From: Pogostemon cablin
Lineage: Eukaryota > Streptophyta > Magnoliopsida > Lamiales > Lamiaceae
Direction: 5' to 3'
DNA length: 64,000 bases
Assembly: GCA_023678885.1 (NCBI GenBank)
Contig: CM042975.1
Span: forward strand, 24,035,405 to 24,099,404
Below the pieces are notes generated by a model that ran no database searches, was not told where the DNA came from, and saw only the letters and a list, made by a program, of their open reading frames with translations. The position numbers were made by a program, and so were the translations under genes. Shown here one piece after another: positions 1 to 9,411 of this stretch (position 1 is the stretch's first letter; each line of letters opens with the position of its first letter).

Positions 1-1545
1 CTTGACTTTGACTTCTTTGACAAAGTGTATGCTGACTGTGTTGACAGCGTGTGTTGACTTGACTTGTGTGTTGAGTCGGATCTTCAAACGAAGCTTGTCC
101 GAGCTCGAGTATGTAGTCTTGAACGTTGACCCGGAGGCGTTGAACCTTTGTTCGGATTAAACGTTGACTGAGAGCTTTCCACGAAGAACACTTGATCTGG
201 GAGACTTGGAGCCTTGATCCCGGATTAGTAGCTGTTCTTGACTTGAAACTTGAAGATGCTTTGAGACTTGAAGCTTTGGAGGCTTGAAGACTTGAAGCTT
301 TGTTGGAGATCTTGAGCTTGAAGCTTTCGAGGCTTGAAGACTTGAAGATCTTGAGCTTGAAGCTTTAGAGGCTTGAAGACACTTTGAAGATCGCTTGAAG
401 CTTTAGAGGCTTGAAGACTTGAAGATCTTGGGCTTGAAGCTTTAGAGGCTTGAAGACTTGAAGCTTTGTTGAAGTTCTAGAGGCTTGAAGCTTTGAAGAC
501 TTGAAGACTTGAATATTTGTTGAAGATCTTGAGCTTGAACACTTGAAGATCCTCTAAGGCCACTTGAAGCTTTGGAGGCTTGAAGCTTTGAAGACTTGAA
601 GATCGCTTGAAGGCTGCTTGAAGCTTTGGAGGTTTGAAGCTTTGAAGACTTGAAGATCGCTTGAAGGCTGCTTGAAGCTTTGGAGGCTTGAAGCTTTGAA
701 GACTTGAAGGCCGCTTGAAGGCTTGAAGATCTTCGAAGACCACTTGAAGGTTGCTTGAAGACTTGAAGATCGTTCTTCACTTGTTCTTCTCTTGAAGCTT
801 TGAAGACTTGAAGATCGCTTGAAGGCTGCTTGAAGCTTTGGAGACTTGAAGCTTTGAAGACTTGAAGATCGCTTGAAGGCTGCTTGAAGCTTTGGAGGCT
901 TGAAGCTTTGAAGACTTGAAGGTCGCTTGAAGGCTTGAAGATCTTCGAAGACCACTTGAAGGTTGCTTGAAGACTTGAAGATCGTTCTTCACTTGTTCTT
1001 CGCTTGAAGCTTGAAGATTTGAAGATCGCTTGAAGGCTGCTTGAAGATCTTCGACTTGTTCTTCGCTTGAAGATCTTGAGGGAGCTTTACTCGTGTTCTC
1101 GATCTCTTCAAGTGCGTCGTCTTCGAGTGCTTGAATGTGTGTGTGCCCGTCTTCCTCTCCAATGAATGGTGGAGACCCCTTTTTATAGTTGAGAAGGGGA
1201 GGTCCAGGCCATTGGGCCTCACTTATTGGGCTTGGGCTCCAGCTTGATTGAACCATAATCAGGCCTATTTGATTTAGGCCTGATTTAATTTATCTGGGCT
1301 TAGTTGACTTGGGTCAGGCCACATTTGACTTGGGCTTAGTTGACTTGGATCAGGCCACATTTGACTTGGGCTTGATTGACTTGTGTCAGGCCTCAATTAA
1401 TTTAAGCTCATTTAATTTATTGGGCTCAAATTATTGATTAACTTACTTTAGGAATTAATTTATTTAAATTCCAAAATAAATTAATATTAGTCAATAAAAT
1501 CCACGTGTCGCCATTTAATTGGACCGTAAATTTTAATTGCTTACA
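1..1545 (-). repeat. 3' LTR of the young element, truncated by the window edge
   Basis: Co-linear with 7246-8790 at an offset of 7245 bases without indels. On the minus strand it begins TGTAAGCAATT at 1545. The last roughly 172 bases of the LTR are expected left of the window. It contains the same CTTGAAG-rich minisatellite and the same TATA box (1176-1188, minus strand) as the other LTR. Confidence 0.9.
240..1075. repeat. CTTGAAG-rich minisatellite in the 3' LTR
   Basis: Degenerate tandem array built from short words such as CTTGAAGCTT, TGAAGACTTGAAG and GATCGCTTGAAGG, with unit lengths of roughly 20-30 bases and higher-order units around 75 bases. Several reading frames stay open through it on the minus strand, giving Ser/Lys/Leu/Gln-rich hypothetical peptides (SSLQ, KLQA, FK words). 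These look like by-products of the repeat, not genes. The same array is at 7485-8320. Confidence 0.85.
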
Positions 1546-1562
1546 AATGCCCCCTTTGCGAT
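1546..1562 (-). other. Polypurine tract of the young element
   Basis: The minus strand reads CGCAAAGGGGGCATT directly before the 3' LTR start TGTAAGC. Purine-rich sequence touching the LTR boundary is the expected plus-strand priming site and fixes the element's orientation. Confidence 0.75.
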
Positions 1563-2450
1563 TTGTTCACGGACATCATGTCTTGATGTGAAGGAATCGC
1601 AAAAGTTTTGTAACATTTGTAATGTTGGGCTTGAGAAATTACTTTATCAAAGTAACAATTTTTTTTATTGGCCCAATTTCATTTCTCCAATGGCCCAAAC
1701 CATTATTTTCTTGGCCCAAACCAACTTCCTTCCCTGCTTAATTTCAGGATTACAGGATTACGGGGGAAAAAGGAATATATGGAAAAAAATTGATTCTTGC
1801 TCCTCAAGATATTTGCAAATCTTTGCTCTCCAAATCAGTAAATGAAATTCCCTTAAATCTTGAGAGATTTCATGCAAATAATTTCCGTATTTTACTGGAA
1901 TCTCCTCACTATATAATAAGAGCCTCGTACAATTGATTTCTTCGTCAACATTCTGTAAGAAATGAAATTCTTGTTTCTTTTCTTCAACATTTTTTTTCAC
2001 GAATGTAGCATAAATTTTCTCAACACCTGCTTAATGTATTTTATCTGTTCCTTGTAGCTTTTTCCCAGAATTTTTTTTTTCACACGACAAAACAATTAGG
2101 GTAAATCCTCAATCTCCTTTTCAATCTGCTTATTTATTTTATCATGTGTGCATAGTTTAGTGATCACTATAGCTCTATCCCTTACAACCTTGTTTTTTTA
2201 TGAATTGTCCAACATTTCACTGCCTTGACAAATTTTGCAATACAACGCCAACGAGGTATGTTTGCATCTTCCTATATCAACTGCTCTGCTTTTCTTTGTA
2301 CCTCTGAGTTTAATGACAGAGCGCTTCGGATAAGCATCACATTTTCCATGATGTTGGTGAAGACATTTCCGGCAATGATCTTGCGAGGCTTGACGCCGTG
2401 GCGAAAGTGAAAAGTAGACCTATGAAGATTGAAGTTTCTTCCATGAGGTA
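1563..2450. other. AT-rich non-coding part of the young element
   Basis: Between the polypurine tract and the GC-rich block. I see short chance ORFs only, no conserved domain, and some homopolymer runs near 2070. It is inside the element, so it probably acts as untranslated sequence downstream of gag. Confidence 0.5.
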
Positions 2451-4160
2451 GCGGCATCATCGGAAGACTGGAGATTTACGAGAGTAGCGGCAATCCGAGA
2501 TACCCACATGACAACTGCAACTGCAGCTTCGCCACAGGCAACAAATCCAATGGTTGGAGCGATGATCAAGCAGTGACTGATGGGGATCCCAACAATGATG
2601 GCAGCAAAAATGGAGGTGATGATTGGAGGCCATGGATGACGGCGATCATGTGCAGTAGCGGCGCCGTGGTAGTTTCGTGTAGCGGCAGATTTGGTGCGAC
2701 TTTTGACAAAGGGGAAACGACGACGATCAGCGGCTATTGGTGATGGATTGAGCAGCAACTTGGTGTTGTGACTTGGAAGAGAGATGCGGTAGACCCGGCT
2801 GTACGTTCCTATGTGGTGACTTGCAGCAGAAGAGGACGGCGGATGACGAGCGGCGACAGGTAGCAATGACCAGCAGTCCACGGCCGGTGGCAAAAACGTG
2901 AATGGGCGGTCGGAGGGCACCAGCTGGATGATCGGGAACCAGCGGCGGATCCAGTGGCAGGAGTGCGGCGGAGTTGGCAGCGGTGAGTCAACGAGAGCGG
3001 CTAAGCAGCGGCGATCTTTGGCGTCGAACCTGGCTTCTAGTGAGGCGACCTTGGCAGCCGCGGAGATGGCAACCGATGGTGTCATGTGTAGCTCGCGGTG
3101 GATCTCGGCGACTCAAGCGATGGGCGGCGAGCGGATCCGGGCGCGTTCAATGCGGCAGCGGCCCGCGACTCAAGGCTGGTGTGCGGCGGAGTGTGGAGTG
3201 CGACACTGCAGGACTCGGGATTTTCCGAAAATAGTGGCGTACGACGGCTTCGTGATTTTTCTGGCAGCGAGGCGATGCGGCATTTTGGCTGGAGAGCGAT
3301 TGGAAGATCCTGCAATCGCTGAGGACAGGTCCAAGCTCAACGTGGCAACGACCTTTGTATTTCCAGTAGCTGGCGCGGCTGATGAGGGCTTCTCCGGCTG
3401 GCGGCTGATGCGGGCAGTTGGCAGCGGCAGGCAGCAACGATGTGGGTGGCGGCATCTGCTCCCGATGGCTGTGGGATGAGAGATTCGGCGACGGGATGCG
3501 ACGGTGTTGTGTTTCCGATACGTGGTGGTTGGCAGCAGCGCGACGATTGGGAACCAGAGGCGACTTTGCGATCCTGGTGGCAGTGAGGATCTCCGGCTGT
3601 TGACGGGCATCGCGGCGGCTGTTGGCGAGACAACCGACGATGGCGGCTGGTGGTGAAGATTGCTGGTGAACCATGGTAGCAGCTCGATCGACCGCTTTTC
3701 CGGCAGTGGAGGTGGATGGCATCAGTCCCGGTCCGATCTGGTAGCGCGACGACTGGCGTTGGCGGTGTCGACGGTGGTCCGCGATGGGCAGTGGAGGAGT
3801 AAAATTCGGTGGCCCTTGCAGCGGATGCAGTGGCGATGAGGCGTGGAGATGTCCGACGATCCGCAGCGGCAGTGATGGCGGCGCGGCGAAGACTCTGGAG
3901 GATGATGGACATCACCCCCTTTCGGCTTCGAGGGGAGCAGCGACTGTGGTCGCGATCGCGCACGACGGCGCGACTAGCAAGACAGATCTGGCGAGGCTGA
4001 GCGGCGGTGATCGGTGGATCTGGCTGGAGAAAAAAAAACGGCGGATGGTGGTGGTGTGCGGAGATGGCGGCTTCAATCCGTTGTGGTGGCTGTTGGCAGC
4101 AGAGAACTTTCTGCTTTGGAAGAGAGAGGCCCCATTCTCCTCAATTTTGACCTGATATTT
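2451..4160. other. GC-rich non-coding block inside the young element
   Basis: Composition changes sharply here: GGCGGC, AGCGGCAG and CGGCG words dominate, against AT-rich flanks. ORFs of about 190-220 codons occur on both strands and overlap (minus 2420-3085, 3147-3722 and 3337-3963; plus 2898-3479), as expected by chance in stop-poor GC-rich DNA. Their translations are compositionally biased (Ala, Arg, Ser, Pro) and match no domain I recognise. Captured host DNA or an expanded spacer are both possible. Confidence 0.55.
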
Positions 4161-4577
4161 TTCAATTTTGACCTTATAGTGGACTTCACTTTTAACTCCA
4201 CTAAGCCAGACAAATTTAATTCAATCTAGGGCCCATTTTTGGTCCAAATTATCCACCATGGACTTGGGCTTATATTTTGGGAATGAAGATACCTTGTGCT
4301 TAAACCAATTTAATTTTTGGGCCATTACCTTCAATTCCTAGGGCCTAAATTAAATTTAATTCATGCTATATGTTTAGTTTAAATTAATTAAACTTACACA
4401 TGAATTATTTTTATCATCCACCATCATCATATTGTAATTTTGAATTTAATAATTAATTAACCCCATGAATTTATTTTGGGTCTTTCAATTAATAAATCCA
4501 TAAATTAAAATTAATTTCAACCCCTTTATTGCTTTGCCACTATTCTTTGATTTTTTTAGGTGGAATAAATGGCGCAA

Positions 4578-4900
4578 CATTGACCTCACCATGGAACAAC
4601 ATCAACATCACCACTCTTCCTTGAGATGGTTTTGACAAAGCAACATCAGCATCGCCACTCTTCCTTGAGATGGTTTTAACAAAGCAACATCAGCATCACC
4701 ACTCTTCCTTGAGATGGAATCGACAGAGCAACATCAACATCACAACTCTTCCTTGAGATGGAATTGACAGAGCAACATCAACATCACAACTCTTCCTTGA
4801 GATGGAATTGACAAAGCAACATCAACATCGTCACTCTTCCTTGAGATGGTTTTGACAAAGCAACATCAGCATCGCCACTCTTCCTTGAGATGACACTTCT
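4578..4900. repeat. 44-bp tandem repeat, about seven copies
   Basis: The word CTTCCTTGAGATGG recurs at 4616, 4660 and 4704 and onward, a period of 44 bases. Units share CAACATCA(G/A)CATC and differ by a few substitutions. It lies inside the young element, downstream of gag. Confidence 0.85.
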
Positions 4901-5084
4901 GCTTCTTTTCCTCGCACTTTATTTATGGCATGTATGCTTCAACTCTTTACTTCTCTCACAAGCTTGATAAGAATAACTTGAATCATGACTGAACTTAGTG
5001 AATTACTAAGCTGCCTACGTATCTCTTTAAAGAGAATCAAGTCATTTACGTAGTTCAAAGGGACCTAGCGCGATTTGAATGGGG

Positions 5085-5640
5085 GGTGCCGTGCACAGTT
5101 TATACTCATGCGGGCCAGGAGTTTGTCGTACACATTATATACTCGTGCGGACCAGGAGTTTGTCGTACACAGTTTATACTCATACGGACTAAGAGTTTGT
5201 CGTGCACAGTTTATACTCATGCGGACCAGGAGTAACATGCATTTTAGGCTCGTGCGTCATGGAGCGTTGAATTTGAATTTGTTGACAATTTATACTCGTG
5301 TCAATAAGTCTTCTTGAACTTGTAGACAGTTTATACTAAAGTCAGGGATCATAATGCAAACAGTTTTACCTCATGTCAAGGAGCTTTGGCTTGGGAGATT
5401 TTAGATAGTTTAAGCTCGTATCAAGGAGCATCATGTGTGAAGATAGTTTTAGCTCGTATCAAGGAGCATAATACAGATAGTTTTAGCTCGTATCAAGGAG
5501 CATTGTGTAGATAGTTTTAGCTCATATCAAGGAGCATAATGCAGATAGTTTTAGCTCGTATCAAGGAGCATTGTGTAGATAGTTTTAGCTCATATCAAGG
5601 AGCATTATGTGGACAGTTTTCGCTCGTGTCAAGGAGCTTT
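5085..5640. repeat. Two adjoining minisatellites, periods 37 and 34 bp
   Basis: 5085-5240 repeats ACCAGGAGTTTGTCGTACAC-type units about every 37 bases. 5400-5630 repeats AGATAGTTTTAGCTCGTATC plus AAGGAGCAT about every 34 bases. The two unit types share the word TTTA(T/G)(A/C)CTC and an AGGAG core, so one may derive from the other. The array ends just before the gag stop codon. Confidence 0.8.
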
Positions 5641-5652
5641 GAGTTTGATTTG

Positions 5653-6879
5653 TCAACAGTTCATTGCCCCCAATCCTGGGACGCACTGTTTTTCTCTTAC
5701 TTCCACTTTATTTCTATGAATTTTTATGGAAACTGCAGTCTTTGTTTGTAGTTCATCTTCCATGAGCTCATCAGAAGGCATGTCCTCAAACTCGTAGGAG
5801 TCTTGAATAGATGGCCATTCAATATCATTTGATGTCAAGCTCAACTCCATGTCGTGAGCTCTTGTAGCCAATTCTTCAAAAGTCTTTGGCTGAATTCCTT
5901 GGAGTATGTAACGAAGATTCCATGGCATCCCTTGAATGCACATTTCAATAGCTGAAGTTATTGACAGCTTCTCTTTGCAATTGAGGCTGAGGCTCCTCCA
6001 TCTGTTGATGTAGTCGATGACATATTCTTCACCACTTTGACGAGTATTTGTTAGATCCATCATGCTAACAGTTCTTCGTGTGCTGTAGAAGCGGTTGAGG
6101 AACACTTCTTCCATTTGCCCCCAACTGTCGATGGTGTTGGCTTCCAAGTTGATATACCAATCGAACGCATTTTCTTTAAGAGAGCGGACAAACTGTCTCA
6201 CCATGTGATCTTCGTAGGTCCCAGCATCATTGCATGTCTCGACGAAATGCGCCACATGTTGTCTTGGGTTGCCTTTGCCGTTAAATTGTTGAAACTTGGG
6301 AGGTTGATAGCCAGTTAGCATCCTCAAGTTGTCAATTCTCTTTGTATATGGCTTCTTGTAGGCAACAAGGGTTTTTGAGCTCCCTTCAAACTTGTCTTTT
6401 ATCGTTTCTAAAACGATGTTCTTCAGCTGGTTCACAGGAAGCATTTTGTCAGTTGAAACTTGTATTTTTTCTTCAACTGGCTTCCTTTCAAAAGGATGGT
6501 GTTTCGCTGAGTCTCCTTCCTCGCGCTCATCATCAACTTGTTTCTCATTTGTATGACTTGTCTCCACATTCTCAATTTTCTTCATAAGTATGGAGATTTT
6601 TACGTCTTGAGCTTCCATGTGCTTGTTGAGTCCTTCAATGGCTCTCATCATATTTGCGAGTTGATCCTCAATGGTCATAGCACTTGTCGTCATCACTGCA
6701 ACTTCAGTTGAGGTAGATGATGAGCTTGGCGTGGAGCGAGGAGTTGAGCAAGTAGAAACATTTTCACCACTCTTGTCCCCGTGCAATGGCTTGTTGAGAG
6801 TAATCCCCACCATATGGTTTGCCTCTATGGAGCCTTTGGGAATAATTCTTGTAACGACTTCAACCTTTTCAGTTTGCAA
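5653..6879 (-). CDS. Gag-like structural protein of the young retrotransposon
   Basis: About 408 residues, uninterrupted. Around residues 185-350 it shows the hallmarks of a plant Ty3/gypsy retrotransposon gag core: FNGKGNPRQHVAHFVETC, then FVRSLKENAFDWYINLE, then SWGQMEEVFLNRFYSTRR, and RAHDMELSL at the end of the core. That pattern is typical of Tat/Retand-lineage gag. The N-terminal part is Ser/Thr-rich with a predicted helical, charged stretch (about residues 68-110). Gag would form the cytoplasmic particle that packages element RNA. I see no CCHC zinc knuckle and no following pol. The start is uncertain: the counted start codon is TTG, the frame stays open upstream to a stop near 6998, and the first clear in-frame ATG is about 22 codons further in. 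The intact frame fits the element's youth. Confidence 0.8.
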   Translation of the reverse strand: MQTEKVEVVTRIIPKGSIEANHMVGITLNKPLHGDKSGENVSTCSTPRSTPSSSSTSTEVAVMTTSAMTIEDQLANMMRAIEGLNKHMEAQDVKISILMKKIENVETSHTNEKQVDDEREEGDSAKHHPFERKPVEEKIQVSTDKMLPVNQLKNIVLETIKDKFEGSSKTLVAYKKPYTKRIDNLRMLTGYQPPKFQQFNGKGNPRQHVAHFVETCNDAGTYEDHMVRQFVRSLKENAFDWYINLEANTIDSWGQMEEVFLNRFYSTRRTVSMMDLTNTRQSGEEYVIDYINRWRSLSLNCKEKLSITSAIEMCIQGMPWNLRYILQGIQPKTFEELATRAHDMELSLTSNDIEWPSIQDSYEFEDMPSDELMEDELQTKTAVSIKIHRNKVEVREKQCVPGLGAMNC

Positions 6880-7049
6880 CTCTCGAGGCTTTAATGCAGC
6901 AGGCCTTCGTATCGCAATTTTAGTGGAGTCGTCGTATGAGTCTTCACAGCCTGCATCTCTGAAGGCTTCGAGATAGATGACCTTTTTATTACGATCCTAA
7001 GAGGAGTCATTCTTTGTGCTTGTGGAGAGAAGAGATGAGAGGTAGAGAC

Positions 7050-7073
7050 GGTCCCACTGGGCGTGCCAAAATT
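7050..7073 (-). other. Primer-binding region next to the 5' LTR
   Basis: On the minus strand, right after the LTR end TTGTTACA, comes AATTTTGGCACGCCCAGTGG. A TGGCAC start 3-5 bases from the LTR is the usual form of a tRNA primer-binding site. I do not assign the tRNA. Confidence 0.6.
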
Positions 7074-7484
7074 TGTAACAACAAATTTTGTATTTATAAT
7101 AAAATAAATACAATATTGGGTACAAAGATGATTTGAGATGGATTTAATTTGGAGAATATGTAAGCGGGTTACAATCTCAATCAATCCTCTGATTCTTCTC
7201 TCGAACCAATTTGGCTTTGACTTGACTTTGACTTGACTTGTGCTTCTTGACTTTGACTTCTTTGACAAAGTGTATGCTGACTGTGTTGACAGCGTGTGTT
7301 GACTTGACTTGTGTGTTGAGTCGGATCTTCAAACGAAGCTTGTCCGAGCTCGAGTATGTAGTCTTGAACGTTGACCCGGAGGCGTTGAACCTTTGTTCGG
7401 ATTAAACGTTGACTGAGAGCTTTCCACGAAGAACACTTGATCTGGGAGACTTGGAGCCTTGATCCCGGATTAGTAGCTGTTCTT

Positions 7485-8320
7485 GACTTGAAACTTGAAG
7501 ATGCTTTGAGACTTGAAGCTTTGGAGGCTTGAAGACTTGAAGCTTTGTTGGAGATCTTGAGCTTGAAGCTTTCGAGGCTTGAAGACTTGAAGATCTTGAG
7601 CTTGAAGCTTTAGAGGCTTGAAGACACTTTGAAGATCGCTTGAAGCTTTAGAGGCTTGAAGACTTGAAGATCTTGGGCTTGAAGCTTTAGAGGCTTGAAG
7701 ACTTGAAGCTTTGTTGAAGTTCTAGAGGCTTGAAGCTTTGAAGACTTGAAGACTTGAATATTTGTTGAAGATCTTGAGCTTGAACACTTGAAGATCCTCT
7801 AAGGCCACTTGAAGCTTTGGAGGCTTGAAGCTTTGAAGACTTGAAGATCGCTTGAAGGCTGCTTGAAGCTTTGGAGGTTTGAAGCTTTGAAGACTTGAAG
7901 ATCGCTTGAAGGCTGCTTGAAGCTTTGGAGGCTTGAAGCTTTGAAGACTTGAAGGCCGCTTGAAGGCTTGAAGATCTTCGAAGACCACTTGAAGGTTGCT
8001 TGAAGACTTGAAGATCGTTCTTCACTTGTTCTTCTCTTGAAGCTTTGAAGACTTGAAGATCGCTTGAAGGCTGCTTGAAGCTTTGGAGACTTGAAGCTTT
8101 GAAGACTTGAAGATCGCTTGAAGGCTGCTTGAAGCTTTGGAGGCTTGAAGCTTTGAAGACTTGAAGGTCGCTTGAAGGCTTGAAGATCTTCGAAGACCAC
8201 TTGAAGGTTGCTTGAAGACTTGAAGATCGTTCTTCACTTGTTCTTCGCTTGAAGCTTGAAGATTTGAAGATCGCTTGAAGGCTGCTTGAAGATCTTCGAC
8301 TTGTTCTTCGCTTGAAGATC
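7485..8320. repeat. CTTGAAG-rich minisatellite in the 5' LTR
   Basis: Same array as at 240-1075, without length change between the two LTRs. Its position after the TATA box puts it in the RNA leader upstream of gag. Confidence 0.85.
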
Positions 8321-8420
8321 TTGAGGGAGCTTTACTCGTGTTCTCGATCTCTTCAAGTGCGTCGTCTTCGAGTGCTTGAATGTGTGTGTGCCCGTCTTCC
8401 TCTCCAATGAATGGTGGAGA

Positions 8421-8433
8421 CCCCTTTTTATAG
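8421..8433 (-). promoter_or_regulatory. LTR TATA box
   Basis: The minus strand reads CTATAAAAAGGGG, a strong TATA element about 360 bases into the LTR. The copy at 1176-1188 lies at the same LTR position. Transcription would start about 30 bases further, near 8390-8400. Confidence 0.65.
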
Positions 8434-8790
8434 TTGAGAAGGGGAGGTCCAGGCCATTGGGCCTCACTTATTGGGCTTGGGCTCCAGCTTGATTGAACCA
8501 TAATCAGGCCTATTTGATTTAGGCCTGATTTAATTTATCTGGGCTTAGTTGACTTGGGTCATGCCACATTTGACTTGGGCTTAGTTGACTTGGATCAGGC
8601 CACATTTGACTTGGGCTTGATTGACTCGTGTCAGGCCTCAATTAATTTAAGCTCATTTAATTTATTGGGCTCAAATTATTGATTAACTTACTTTAGGAAT
8701 TAATTTATTTAAATTCCAAAATAAATTAATATTAGTCAATAAAATCCACGTGTCGCCATTTAATTGGACCGTAAATTTTAATTGCTTACA

Positions 8791-9411
8791 ATCTTAATTG
8801 GGCATTTGTGTTATTTATATCATTGAAGTGAATTGCTTGATGTATATGTATGATTTGTGTGATTAATTGTCATGGGCATGTGATAGATTGAGAAATCAAT
8901 TATGTGTTTAGGATAGTTCATTGAATCATTTCATCATACACTTTATGTGCATTAATTTAGAATGAGATAGAGATATCCTTCTAGATTTAGAACCCTTTGA
9001 TAGAACATTTAATTGGCTTAATCGAGAGATTGGTTGATTAGGTGAGGAGACCCAAGCCATTAGTGAATTCATAGTACCTTAAATGGAAATATTTCCTATG
9101 ATTTAGTACCTAATTAGGAAACTCGTAGAGTACCTAGTGCCTAGTGGGAGGTGTTCGCTATGGTATCAATCCTAAGTGCTTTTGGGAGCCTTATTAGAGA
9201 CCTACATCCTATCCATCTCGAGAGAGAGTTTAGGTGGAATTAGTGATCACTTCTATGCCTTGTCCATGAGATATTAGAATTGATTGCATAATTTCTTAAT
9301 TATCTATGTCATGATTGTTGTTAATCTCATCCTTGCATCATTAGGAACCCACCATTTATCTGCATTCCTTTTATCTTTTATTTCTTGCATTGTATTTATT
9401 TGCATGCTTAT
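8791..9411 (+). repeat. Fragment of an Athila-type LTR, cut on both sides by later insertions
   Basis: Starting with ATCTTAATTGGGC it is co-linear with 25951-26571, the middle of the LTR at 24887-26700, at roughly 95 % identity by eye. The left break is the young element (8790) and the right break is an inverted LTR that starts TGATTAGCC at 9412. This is the host sequence into which both were inserted. Confidence 0.8.

Larger units (their letters stand above)
1..8790 (-). mobile_element. Young non-autonomous gag-only LTR retrotransposon (Tat/Retand-like), nearly complete
   Basis: On the minus strand the order is 5' LTR (7074-8790), primer-binding region, gag (5653-6879), a long non-coding part with tandem repeats and a GC-rich block, a polypurine tract, and the 3' LTR (1-1545, cut by the window edge). 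LTR ends are TGTAA and TTACA. Aligning 1-1545 with 7246-8790 needs no gap, and I find two mismatches (in the stretches at 1310-1390 and 8560-8630). No protease, reverse transcriptase, RNase H or integrase is present, so movement would need enzymes supplied by another element. The tiny LTR difference implies a recent insertion. Lineage is inferred from gag similarity only. Confidence 0.85.
7074..8790 (-). repeat. 5' LTR of the young element, complete (1717 bp)
   Basis: On the minus strand it runs from TGTAAGCAAT at 8790 to TTGTTACA at 7074, so the ends are TG...CA with a five-base inverted terminus. U3 carries repeated GGCCTGA and GACTTGGG words and the TATA box at 8421-8433. The CTTGAAG minisatellite (7485-8320) falls downstream of the TATA box, in the transcribed R/U5 leader. 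Confidence 0.9.

Noticed and set aside
442..1256. Overlapping Ser/Lys/Leu-rich ORFs in the left LTR and their copies at 7687-8501
   Set aside because: They follow the CTTGAAG tandem repeat in several frames at once and are duplicated with the LTR; no start context or domain supports a protein.
2420..3963. Long ORFs on both strands of the GC-rich block
   Set aside because: They overlap in many frames, are compositionally biased and match no family; GC-rich DNA gives such ORFs by chance.
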